Below, one piece after another: positions 36,514 through 44,447 of a stretch of 64,000 nucleotides of DNA. Under the pieces are notes generated by a model. The model ran no database searches. It was given only the letters and a program-made list of their open reading frames with translations, and had not been told where the DNA came from. Within the stretch, counting starts at the first letter, position 1. Every line of letters begins with the position of its first letter. The translations under genes were made by a program, and so were the position numbers. Origin of the DNA: Bacteroidales bacterium. Lineage in GTDB: Bacteria > Bacteroidota > Bacteroidia > Bacteroidales > P3. Location: positions 1-64,000 of the forward strand of contig JAGCUU010000016.1 in NCBI GenBank assembly GCA_017962665.1, written 5' to 3'.

Positions 36514-38469
36514 TTATTTGTGGAGAACTACCGGAGTTCCTGCGACACATTTCTGATTGGCGACAGCTTGACGAAAAGCAGGCCAATCGGAAGCCTCATA
36601 GACACGTTTGTTGAACATTGCGCTCTCGCCAAAGTGGAGTTTGTCACCATGGAGTTCGAAACCGCAACCATAGTTGACTGCGGGTGAAACCACGCCTGCG
36701 ATTTTGGCTGCATAGTCCATGCTGCTGTATTTTCCGGGAAGTGTGATGGTTTCGCTTATCTCAACCAATCGAGAGCAACGGTCTGCGAAAGGTTGGGTGC
36801 GATCAGTTTGAGTTGTGTCAAAATAGAGGTGTCCCATTGCACGGCTGAAGAGGTTGCGGGCGGTCAATGGGATGAATACAATGTTGTTACCGTCAACTAT
36901 GGCATAGTTGGGAATACTATATTTGTATGTAATGCTTACAGGATGTTCCAGATAACTGTCCTCGTCGGTGTAGGTTACTTTTTTAATGACGGCGTTGGGT
37001 GCAACGCGCAGCAGTTCCATTTCAAGGTTGCGCTGCCACTCGCTCTGGCGGGCCTTGAATACACCGCGCACGGCAGCGTCGCTCTGACCTTCGGCGGTGA
37101 TGGTGAAGGTGCCTTCAAGGGTGCCGTTCTTCTTTATTTTCGACTCACCGCTGATGCGTACATAATGCTTTTCGGCAGGTGAAACGGGTGTTTCCATCAA
37201 GTCGGCGCCGTTGGGCAGGCCCATCAGGTAGCCTTGTTGCTGTTCGGCGCTGCTCCACAGCTCGCGTACGCCAGGAACCCATGTCGGGTCGAGCAGCTCG
37301 TACTGTCCGTTGCGGTGCTGCACCACGCAAACGCTGTGGTTGAACTGGTCGGCGGGGATGCGGTCTATGCGTTCGTGTGCCATTGTCATTGCAGCATAGC
37401 TCTTGAAACCTGCGGCACGCAGCATTGCTACCAGCATTCCCGCCTTGTCCTTACACACACCACAGCGGTCGGTGAAGTTCATCTGTGCATTGTGTAGCGT
37501 GTATCCCTCGCCTTCGCCCATTGAGATTCCGCAGTAGCGGATATTGTCGGCCACCCAGTGCGTAAGTATGCTGATGCTGTCCATTTCGCTTTTGGCCGGT
37601 GCAAGCAACTCGCGTACCTTGGCGATAACCTCGGGGGTGCTGTTGAAGCTGCCGTAGTCCTCGTTCACGCCGTAGAACCACATTGACTTTGACTCCCAGT
37701 TAGGTGCGGTACTTAACAGCAGTTTGCACTGCATGTCGTTGTCTGCCAGTGACGAGGGCTCGTGTTTCAGAGGCATGATGTCGTGACGGCGGAAAGTGTA
37801 GACTGTGCGGTTGCCTTGTTGCAAAGAGTCTATGGTCACGCCGGAAAAATCATTATAGAAACTGAAACGCAGGTTTTTGGACGACAGAACATTTACGGAA
37901 TACACCTTGTCAACAATGGGTTGGTCGCTCCAGAATGGAACGATGTCGTAGAAATGGCCTCTCATCGGTGGAATATAGCGGCTTTCGTCGTCTCCATTCA
38001 AAAGCGCGTAGGTGAAACCTTTGCGGAAAGTCCATATCTCCACTTCGTCGCGTGGGTCGAGATGGCCTATCTCGGCCATCTTTTGGGAGGCGCCCCAATA
38101 GATGAGACGTGCCGGTGCGATGTAGTCGTATACCGTTCCTTTGCCTTTGTCGACGATGGTGTCGGTTTTTCCACTGTAGTAACGGTGTACAAGTATTTTT
38201 TCTATTTCGACAAATGCCGACAGAGGATCATAATCCATTTTGACAGTGTTGAAGTCGCGGCATCCAGTGTAGTCGAGCATCTCGACACGGCGATGGTAGG
38301 CAACACGGCTTAATCCCGACTCCTCCATAAACACGGTTGTCGAGTCGAACAATGTTAGTGTATGGTAGCCTTTATATTTTGTCGGCTCGGGAACGTTGTC
38401 GCTTTTCTGAGCCTGAAGCATTGTCAGGCTGGCGATCAAAGATAGTAGTAGCAGTGTCTTTTTTATCAT
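36514..38469 (-). CDS. DUF3857 and transglutaminase-like secreted protein
   Basis: 651 residues with a signal peptide ending LQAQ. The DUF3857 domain (residues ~40-230) is followed by a transglutaminase-like domain with Cys339 (CGVCKDKAGML), His in FNHSVCVVQH and Asp in YELLDPTW, so the cysteine-protease-like triad is intact. A β-rich DUF3858-like C-terminus completes it. Its start overlaps the DUF4105 gene's stop by 4 bp, and its degenerate paralogue follows after 24 bp. It should be periplasmic or surface-exposed; the substrate is unknown. Confidence 0.88.
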   Translation of the reverse strand: MIKKTLLLLSLIASLTMLQAQKSDNVPEPTKYKGYHTLTLFDSTTVFMEESGLSRVAYHRRVEMLDYTGCRDFNTVKMDYDPLSAFVEIEKILVHRYYSGKTDTIVDKGKGTVYDYIAPARLIYWGASQKMAEIGHLDPRDEVEIWTFRKGFTYALLNGDDESRYIPPMRGHFYDIVPFWSDQPIVDKVYSVNVLSSKNLRFSFYNDFSGVTIDSLQQGNRTVYTFRRHDIMPLKHEPSSLADNDMQCKLLLSTAPNWESKSMWFYGVNEDYGSFNSTPEVIAKVRELLAPAKSEMDSISILTHWVADNIRYCGISMGEGEGYTLHNAQMNFTDRCGVCKDKAGMLVAMLRAAGFKSYAAMTMAHERIDRIPADQFNHSVCVVQHRNGQYELLDPTWVPGVRELWSSAEQQQGYLMGLPNGADLMETPVSPAEKHYVRISGESKIKKNGTLEGTFTITAEGQSDAAVRGVFKARQSEWQRNLEMELLRVAPNAVIKKVTYTDEDSYLEHPVSITYKYSIPNYAIVDGNNIVFIPLTARNLFSRAMGHLYFDTTQTDRTQPFADRCSRLVEISETITLPGKYSSMDYAAKIAGVVSPAVNYGCGFELHGDKLHFGESAMFNKRVYEASDWPAFRQAVANQKCVAGTPVVLHK

Positions 38470-39674
38470 TTTTTTCTTTGTTTATGTTTCCAGGCAGAGT
38501 TTTCGCTTGCAGTGAATAGACGTACTGAGAGTCTTGTCAACAAAATCAGCACAATCGGTAATGTCGCACTGTTGAAGTGCTGGGGCCATAATGGCCAGCA
38601 GACAATAAAAATCAGTAGCAATGCTATTAGAATCATACTGTCCGAACGAGTGGGTTTACGTAACCTGAATAATGGCCAAAAAAACAATGGATTGGCCCAA
38701 ATAAGGTTGAGATTCCATTTGGTACACCAATGGTCGCTGCCAAACCACATGAATAGCAGTGTCGCTGAAATGACTGCAGCAAGACCAAAAATGATGCCGT
38801 CAAGCCAGTAAAGTTTCCATTGCCGTTTCCGCGCATATAGGCTAAGGGCGGCAATGAATATGCAAATCAGCCAAAAACAGAGGGTGGGGGAGATGCTGTT
38901 TTTCTGTGGTTTTCTTGTGTCTCGGAGCAATTGTATGGCAGGTTCGCTGATTTTTTCATAATCAGAGAACTCCGTAGAGTCATAAATGGCCATCATCTCC
39001 ATAGGTACAAACATACATTGTTTTGCCGTTAGGGGTCTGTCACAGCGTGCTCCGAGTAGGAGGTCTGTTCCAAACCTCCACCATAACAGGGTTTTCTCTG
39101 TGTATTTGTGCAGGAGGCTGCGGTATGTGGTAGTGTTGGCAGGGGAAAAATCTTCCATTTTGCGACAAGAGAGAGCAGATGCAATCATATCGTCTACACG
39201 TGTGGCGCAGTTGTTGCGGAAGATGTCGTACATGTAATATTTGTTTTCTGGTTTTGCATTGATGCAAAGAGCCTCAAACAGGTCGTTGGTCTCTTCTGGA
39301 CTGAGGTTTATTCTCTGCTGGAAAACCATGCGTCCATAGTAATTGTATTCGCTTAAGAAATTGTCCGTTTCCCGAACGTCAAGGAAATAGGGCAACCTTC
39401 CTTGGGCAAATTTCAAGTAGAAAAAGGGCTCGTTAAAACTGAATGTGCCATAGTTGAAAACAACATCAATCCCTTTCACGCTGTCGCAAACGCGTAATGC
39501 GGTATGTCCGAAAGATTCATAAAACTCGTCTCCGGGGCCGCAAGTTATTAGGCAGACAAATGCGGAGTCGCTAAGTTTGTATGTTGAGCTGTCGGAATGA
39601 ACAATGGGATTCGTCGCCATTATCACATGGCAATGTAATAACAATAATAACAGAAAAATAAAGAGTCTTTTCAT
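38466..39674 (-). CDS. DUF4105 (Lnb N-terminal periplasmic domain-like) membrane protein
   Basis: 402 residues with a signal peptide. Residues ~35-210 carry the DUF4105 signature CLITCGPGDEFYESFGHTALRV and RNNCATRVDDM, with conserved His and Cys like NlpC/P60-related enzymes. About four membrane helices make up the C-terminal third. It overlaps the DUF3857 gene by 4 bp (ATGA), indicating coupled translation. It heads the operon 39674-34963. The function is unknown, possibly lipoprotein or peptide processing in the envelope. Confidence 0.87.
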   Translation of the reverse strand: MKRLFIFLLLLLLHCHVIMATNPIVHSDSSTYKLSDSAFVCLITCGPGDEFYESFGHTALRVCDSVKGIDVVFNYGTFSFNEPFFYLKFAQGRLPYFLDVRETDNFLSEYNYYGRMVFQQRINLSPEETNDLFEALCINAKPENKYYMYDIFRNNCATRVDDMIASALSCRKMEDFSPANTTTYRSLLHKYTEKTLLWWRFGTDLLLGARCDRPLTAKQCMFVPMEMMAIYDSTEFSDYEKISEPAIQLLRDTRKPQKNSISPTLCFWLICIFIAALSLYARKRQWKLYWLDGIIFGLAAVISATLLFMWFGSDHWCTKWNLNLIWANPLFFWPLFRLRKPTRSDSMILIALLLIFIVCWPLWPQHFNSATLPIVLILLTRLSVRLFTASENSAWKHKQRKK

Positions 39675-39702
39675 TGTCGTGAAGTGGACTTTTTTCCGAC
39701 TG

Positions 39703-39732
39703 CAAATTTACACAAAAATCCCCTAAATCAAA
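39703..39732 (-). promoter_or_regulatory. Promoter for the DUF4105-DUF3857 operon
   Basis: On the minus strand a -33 TTTG (39732-39729) and -7 TAAATTTG (39710-39703) are separated by 18 bp. The start codon is 28 bp downstream. Confidence 0.65.
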
Positions 39733-39761
39733 TAACCAGCCGTTCTTAATTTTTTTTTGTG

Positions 39762-39769
39762 TATATTTG
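39762..39769 (+). promoter_or_regulatory. Promoter -7 box for apt
   Basis: TATATTTG followed by C, 45 bp upstream of the apt ATG. It is divergent from the promoter at 39703-39732. A -33 box is not obvious. Confidence 0.55.
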
Positions 39770-39814
39770 CAATGTTCAAATATTTGGTAAGTATAATAAA
39801 AAAATATTGATAAT

Positions 39815-40390
39815 ATGAACTATATAGACATTATTAACCATTATCCGGACTTTCCGAAACCTGGTATTGATTTTATTGATATTATTCCATTCCTTTCAAA
39901 CAAGGAGGCCTTTGGACAACTTATAGCCGATATTGATGCCAATATTCACTGTCCCAATGTGATTACCGTTGAGGCACGCGGTTTCCTTTTTGCCGCCCCA
40001 CTTCTGACTCAATCACAGAAAGTCCAAAATATCATCCCTATACGCAAAAAGGGCAAACTGCCTTTCTCCAAGGGTGATTTGCGGGAGGTTCAAATAATGA
40101 AGGAGTATGGTCCAGACTGTGTCTATTATCGTCTTTCGGATATCGCCGCCGGCAAACCGGAGGGAGATACATTCTACCTCACTTTCTTCGATGACATTTT
40201 GGCTACAGGCGGTACCGCTGCAGGAATAGCTGAATCACTTAACCGAGAAAAAGTGGTTGTCGACGGAAAGGAGTATAATGTTAAAGTGCGTGAATTTATA
40301 TTCCTCGTCGAATTTCCGGATCTTTATGATCATGCCAGTCTTGAAGCCATAGCTCCAATAAAGTCATTTGTCAAGATTGAAGGCGAATGA
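39815..40390 (+). CDS. apt: Adenine phosphoribosyltransferase
   Basis: 191 residues. NHYPDFPKPGIDFIDIIPFL at the N-terminus and the PRPP-binding FFDDILATGGTAAGIAES near residues 128-145 identify it. It salvages adenine to AMP with PRPP. The length is slightly above the common ~170-180 because of an insertion near residues 95-125. It appears to be a single-gene unit with its own promoter box, followed by a hairpin. Confidence 0.93.
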   Translation: MNYIDIINHYPDFPKPGIDFIDIIPFLSNKEAFGQLIADIDANIHCPNVITVEARGFLFAAPLLTQSQKVQNIIPIRKKGKLPFSKGDLREVQIMKEYGPDCVYYRLSDIAAGKPEGDTFYLTFFDDILATGGTAAGIAESLNREKVVVDGKEYNVKVREFIFLVEFPDLYDHASLEAIAPIKSFVKIEGE

Positions 40391-40399
40391 TTTCCTTAA

Positions 40400-40419
40400 T
40401 TAACAACGCCTGTTGTTAA
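40400..40419. other. Short perfect inverted repeat between apt and korA
   Basis: TTAACAAC-GCCT-GTTGTTAA, 9 bp after the apt stop. It has no T-run on the plus strand, so it is a weak terminator at best. It could be an operator for korA, whose -7 box is 40 bp further on. Confidence 0.4.
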
Positions 40420-40458
40420 AAATATAGATTGATACTATGAAAATTGCTTTTTTTCTTG

Positions 40459-40466
40459 TATCTTTG
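40459..40466 (+). promoter_or_regulatory. Promoter -7 box for korAB
   Basis: TATCTTTG followed by C, 42 bp upstream of the korA ATG. It matches TAnnTTTG. Confidence 0.6.
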
Positions 40467-40508
40467 CAAAAAATTAACGAAAAAATAATTAACAAAAAAT
40501 AGAAAAAA

Positions 40509-42344
40509 ATGTCTAAAGATCAGATTGTTAATAAGGATGACCTTGTCATCCGGTTTGCTGGTGACTCGGGCGACGGTATGCAGCTCTCTGGTACGCTGTT
40601 TTCCGATGCTAGTGCCTTGACAGGCAACGATATTGCCACATTCCCAGACTATCCCGCCGAAATTCGTGCACCGCATAATACTGTAGCCGGTGTCAGTGGC
40701 TATCAGGTTCACGTAGGTTCGCACATCTACAGCTCTGGCGACAAATGCGATATCCTTGTCGCTATGAATCCAGCCTCATTCAAATCTCAGTTGAAATGGG
40801 CAAAGAAAGGTGCTACTGTTATCGTGGATATGGATACCTTTACTGATGAGGCTATAGAAAAGGCTGGCTATAAAGAAAATCCGTTCAACGACGAACTCGA
40901 ACGCGCATACACTATAGTTCGTGCCCCCATAACCTCTTTCACAGCCAGGATAGGTGCAGAGCAGGGTGTCGACAAGAAAACTACTGAGAAATGCCGCAAC
41001 ATGTTTGCACTCGGTATGATATTCTTCTTGACTCATAAGACTCTTGACAAGACTTTCGCATATCTGGAACGTAAATTCGCAAAGAAACCGGACGTCGTCA
41101 AACTTAACAAGGCTGTTCTTACTGAAGGCTATGAATATGCCGACAAACTTGAGCTTATCCATTCCAAGATTGTCGAGGTGGCTCATGCCGATATGCCTAA
41201 AGGCCGTTATCGTAACATAACCGGTAACGTTGCTACTGCATGGGGTCTTCTTGCCGCCAGCGAACGCAGCGGACGTCGCCTCTTCCTTGGTAGCTATCCT
41301 ATCACTCCAGCTACCGATGTTATGGTGGAATTGGCTAAACATAAATCACTTGGTGCCCGTGTTTTCCAGGCAGAAGACGAAATAGCCGGTATCTGCTCTG
41401 CTATCGGAGCTTCTTATGCCGGTGCATTAGCTTGCACCTCAACATCAGGTCCTGGTTTGTCGCTCAAGAGCGAAGCACTGGGTCTTGCTGTGATGGTTGA
41501 ACTTCCTCTTGTTGTCGTGGATGTACAGCGCGGAGGCCCGTCAACAGGTCTTCCTACAAAAACAGAACAGAGTGACCTTGCACAGGCTCTCTATGGCCGT
41601 AACGGAGAGGCCCCACTTATCGTTGTCGCGGCAAGCAGCAGCGCCAACTGCTTCTACTGGGCTTATACAGCAGCCAAACTTGCCCTCGAACACATGACCC
41701 CGGTTATTCTTCTCACCGATGGCTATCTTGGCAACGGCTCGCAACTATTCCGTATTCCGAAGGTCTCCGACCTGCCTGAAATCACTCCTCGCCTGGCAAA
41801 GCCTAACGATCCGAACTATCGTCCGTTCCGCCGTGATCCCGAAACTTTCGCACGCGAATGGGCTCTTCCTGGAATGGAAGGTCTTCGCCACCGCGTCGGC
41901 GGTCTCGAAAAATGCCCCGACGGTCCTTTGAGCACTGATCCTGAAAACCACGCCTTGATGGTATATAATCGTCAGGAAAAGGTTAATCGCGTAGCCAATT
42001 ATATTCCTGACCAAGAGGTTACAGGCAATCCTGACGCTGACCTTCTTGTTGTCGGTTGGGGTGGAACATCAGGCGCTCTTACCCTCGCTGTTGAGGAAAT
42101 GAACAAAGAAGGCAAAAAGGTTGCTTATACTCACTTCAACTATATTTGCCCTCTGCCAAAAAACACTGGAGATATCCTGCGTAAATATAAAAAGATTGTT
42201 GTCTGCGAGCTCAATAACGGTCAGTTTGCCGGCTATCTGCGCACCCAGTTCCCAGAATGCCCGATGACCCAGTATAATAAGATTATGGGTCTCCCGTTTG
42301 AAGTTGGTGAACTCAAAGCAGAATTTAATCGTTTAATTGGATAA
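40509..42344 (+). CDS. korA: 2-oxoacid:ferredoxin oxidoreductase, fused gamma-alpha subunit
   Basis: 611 residues. The N-terminal gamma domain (residues ~10-190, VIRFAGDSGDGMQLSGTLFS) is fused to the alpha subunit (TAWGLLAASERSGRRLFLGSYPITPATDVM, then VQRGGPSTGLPTKTEQSDL). The C-terminal domain has VVGWGGTSGALTLAVEEM. With KorB it oxidatively decarboxylates a 2-oxoacid, most likely 2-oxoglutarate, to the acyl-CoA with ferredoxin as acceptor. korB follows after 57 bp. Confidence 0.93.
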   Translation: MSKDQIVNKDDLVIRFAGDSGDGMQLSGTLFSDASALTGNDIATFPDYPAEIRAPHNTVAGVSGYQVHVGSHIYSSGDKCDILVAMNPASFKSQLKWAKKGATVIVDMDTFTDEAIEKAGYKENPFNDELERAYTIVRAPITSFTARIGAEQGVDKKTTEKCRNMFALGMIFFLTHKTLDKTFAYLERKFAKKPDVVKLNKAVLTEGYEYADKLELIHSKIVEVAHADMPKGRYRNITGNVATAWGLLAASERSGRRLFLGSYPITPATDVMVELAKHKSLGARVFQAEDEIAGICSAIGASYAGALACTSTSGPGLSLKSEALGLAVMVELPLVVVDVQRGGPSTGLPTKTEQSDLAQALYGRNGEAPLIVVAASSSANCFYWAYTAAKLALEHMTPVILLTDGYLGNGSQLFRIPKVSDLPEITPRLAKPNDPNYRPFRRDPETFAREWALPGMEGLRHRVGGLEKCPDGPLSTDPENHALMVYNRQEKVNRVANYIPDQEVTGNPDADLLVVGWGGTSGALTLAVEEMNKEGKKVAYTHFNYICPLPKNTGDILRKYKKIVVCELNNGQFAGYLRTQFPECPMTQYNKIMGLPFEVGELKAEFNRLIG

Positions 42345-42401
42345 TTTCTGGTTAGACAAGTTAATCCAGTTGTTTTAGAAAAATCAAAAAAATAAATAAT
42401 C

Positions 42402-43433
42402 ATGAGTGAAAGACATTTTGTTCCGAAATCGGACGTTGAATATACGAAGGCTGATTTTACCAGTGACCAGATGGTGAAATGGTGCCCTGGCTGCGGTGAC
42501 CACGCTATTCTCTCCTCGCTCCTTAACACATTCCCCAAGACACATACCAAGAAAGAGAACATCTGTATGGTGTCTGGTATCGGCTGCTCGTCACGTATTC
42601 CTTATTATGTGGATACTTATGGTTTCCATAGCATCCATGGTCGTGCCTGCGCTATAGCTACTGGTGTAAAACTCGCCAACCCTGCTCTTAGTGTCTGGGT
42701 TAATATGGGTGACGGTGACTCAATGGCTATTGGCGGTAATCATCTTATCCACGCCATTCGTCGTAACCAGGATTTGAATATAACCATCTTCAATAACGAG
42801 ATATACGGTCTTACCAAAGGACAGTACAGTCCAACCACCAAGTTTGGCCAGGTGACCAAAACATCTCCTTATGGAACCATTGACTACCCGTTCAATCCTG
42901 GTGAACTGGTGATGGGGGCTCAAGGCACTTTCTTTGCCCGTACGCTTGACTGCGTTCCGCAGCTGACCACCGATGTCATGACTCGTGCCGCTCAGCATGA
43001 TGGTGCCTCTGTTGTTGAAGTTCTCCAGAATTGCATGATTTTTAACGATAAAACCCATGCCGCTATCACAGACCGTGCTGTCCGCGATGATCGTACCATT
43101 GTGCTTGAACATGGTAAGCCTATGCTCTATGGCAAGGACAAAAACAAAGGTCTGCGTTTTAACGGTCGTGAACTTGAAAGCGTCGTTATTGGAGAAAACG
43201 GTATTACTATAGATGACATCATGGTTCATGATGAGACAATCGAGGATACCGGTATTCACATGATGCTTGCCCACATGGGTGGCGACCTTCCTGTTGCCCT
43301 CGGTGTCATCCGTAATGTCAAGAAGACTTCCTACACCCAACTGTATGAAGACCAGATGGACGAGCAGATGGCCAACGGCAAATACAAATGTGTCGACGAC
43401 CTGCTAAATAGCGGTGACACTTGGGAAGTATAA
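42402..43433 (+). CDS. korB: 2-oxoacid:ferredoxin oxidoreductase, beta subunit
   Basis: 343 residues. Cysteines for the Fe-S cluster are in WCPGCGDH and GIGCSSR. The thiamine diphosphate motif GDGDSMAIGGNHLIHAIRRN near residue 106 leads to FNNEIYGLTKGQYSPTT. Substrate choice (2-oxoglutarate over other oxoacids) is inferred from family resemblance. It completes the two-subunit enzyme with korA and is followed by a strong terminator. Confidence 0.93.
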   Translation: MSERHFVPKSDVEYTKADFTSDQMVKWCPGCGDHAILSSLLNTFPKTHTKKENICMVSGIGCSSRIPYYVDTYGFHSIHGRACAIATGVKLANPALSVWVNMGDGDSMAIGGNHLIHAIRRNQDLNITIFNNEIYGLTKGQYSPTTKFGQVTKTSPYGTIDYPFNPGELVMGAQGTFFARTLDCVPQLTTDVMTRAAQHDGASVVEVLQNCMIFNDKTHAAITDRAVRDDRTIVLEHGKPMLYGKDKNKGLRFNGRELESVVIGENGITIDDIMVHDETIEDTGIHMMLAHMGGDLPVALGVIRNVKKTSYTQLYEDQMDEQMANGKYKCVDDLLNSGDTWEV

Positions 43434-43461
43434 TATTAATTATACTCGGAATCAATTGCAT

Positions 43462-43497
43462 AAAAACCTAAGAGGAGACCCCTCTTAGGTTTTTTTG
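43462..43497 (+). terminator. Intrinsic terminator after korAB
   Basis: Stem AAAAACCTAAGAGG against CCTCTTAGGTTTTT with a 5-base loop AGACC, followed by further T residues. It begins 28 bp after the korB stop. Confidence 0.93.
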
Positions 43498-43538
43498 AAA
43501 AAATGTACAAAGATATCATTTTAGGACTGGGTAATGTT

Positions 43539-44087
43539 ATGAAAAAGCTTCCGCAGGTTTTGATTTTGTTGTTTCTTGTCGCTGCATGCCATCAAAAGCA
43601 TAAGGAGGTAAATGATGAACCTGACACCATTGCTACGGAAACAGATGAGGTAGTCGACACTACCCGTATCGAACCACAAGATGAGGAACCCTCGTCGACT
43701 GTGCAGGCAGATGATCAGTTTGACATCGAAGAAACCATGAACTTACGTAAACTGGCACGCAAGCAACGTGCTATATATAGTCCTGCAATGTTGGTCGGAG
43801 AATGGCTAAACGGAACACTATATGAGTTATACAATTCAGATGGTAGCGGTCTTTGTTGGGATTCATCCGATGACGTTGGACGCGACGAGGCTCAGAAATT
43901 TAGTTGGTCATTGGACAGTAACATGCTCACTGTGATTCATCACATGGAAATGGGAGGCATTGTGCCACGCAGATATGTGGTGACTTTCGTAGACGAAAAA
44001 AATCTTGTCTATCGAGACGTATACGGACGTAACTATATCAGAGAACGCCAGTCGTCAGGTGTTGCTACCGATGTAGTATATCCTTAA
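43539..44087 (+). CDS. Hypothetical lipoprotein
   Basis: 182 residues from the ATG at 43539, which places the signal MKKLPQVLILLFLVAACHQ at the start (lipobox VAAC). An upstream ATG at 43503 would bury it. An acidic, Thr-rich linker (residues ~25-65) is followed by a small β-rich domain with PAMLVGEWLNGTLYELYNSDG, a lipocalin-like opening phrase. No function can be proposed. It follows the korAB terminator. Confidence 0.75.
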   Translation: MKKLPQVLILLFLVAACHQKHKEVNDEPDTIATETDEVVDTTRIEPQDEEPSSTVQADDQFDIEETMNLRKLARKQRAIYSPAMLVGEWLNGTLYELYNSDGSGLCWDSSDDVGRDEAQKFSWSLDSNMLTVIHHMEMGGIVPRRYVVTFVDEKNLVYRDVYGRNYIRERQSSGVATDVVYP

Positions 44088-44132
44088 CGCACTTCTGATT
44101 ATTTTTCTTTGAATCGTTAGATTGTCTTAAAA

Positions 44133-44432
44133 ATGTTTGATGTTAAAATAACAGCAATACGCAAGGCAAATTATACGGATTTGCAGGCTTTGTACGAAAA
44201 CGAGATAGAGCACACCTGTGATATATACGAAGGGAATTCATGGATATCTGTCAATGCAGAAAAGCCGGAAGGCCTATGTGACAGCGCCTGGGAAACTCTA
44301 AAACCTTTTGTATGTGAACTTGCGTCGGGAGGAGGCAACTTCTTCGACGGTTGGATGAAAAACCCGTACAGTGCTTTCCTTAGCTGCAACGACGGATTCC
44401 GTCCTGTCAGTTTTTTGATAGAGAGGGTTTAA
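44133..44432 (+). CDS. TIGR04076-family small protein
   Basis: 99 residues. FDVKITAIRKANYTDL at the start and the ending NDGFRPVSFLIERV match my recollection of the TIGR04076 family of small, often Cys-containing proteins of unknown role. Cys49, Cys60 and Cys89 could bind metal. It is convergent with the large glucan synthase gene, with 15 bp between stops. Confidence 0.75.
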   Translation: MFDVKITAIRKANYTDLQALYENEIEHTCDIYEGNSWISVNAEKPEGLCDSAWETLKPFVCELASGGGNFFDGWMKNPYSAFLSCNDGFRPVSFLIERV

Positions 44433-44447
44433 GCGCTGTAATTGTTC

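Noticed and set aside
42720-43340. 206-codon minus-strand open frame opposite korB
   Set aside because: Shadow of korB; no signal, motif or start context supports it.
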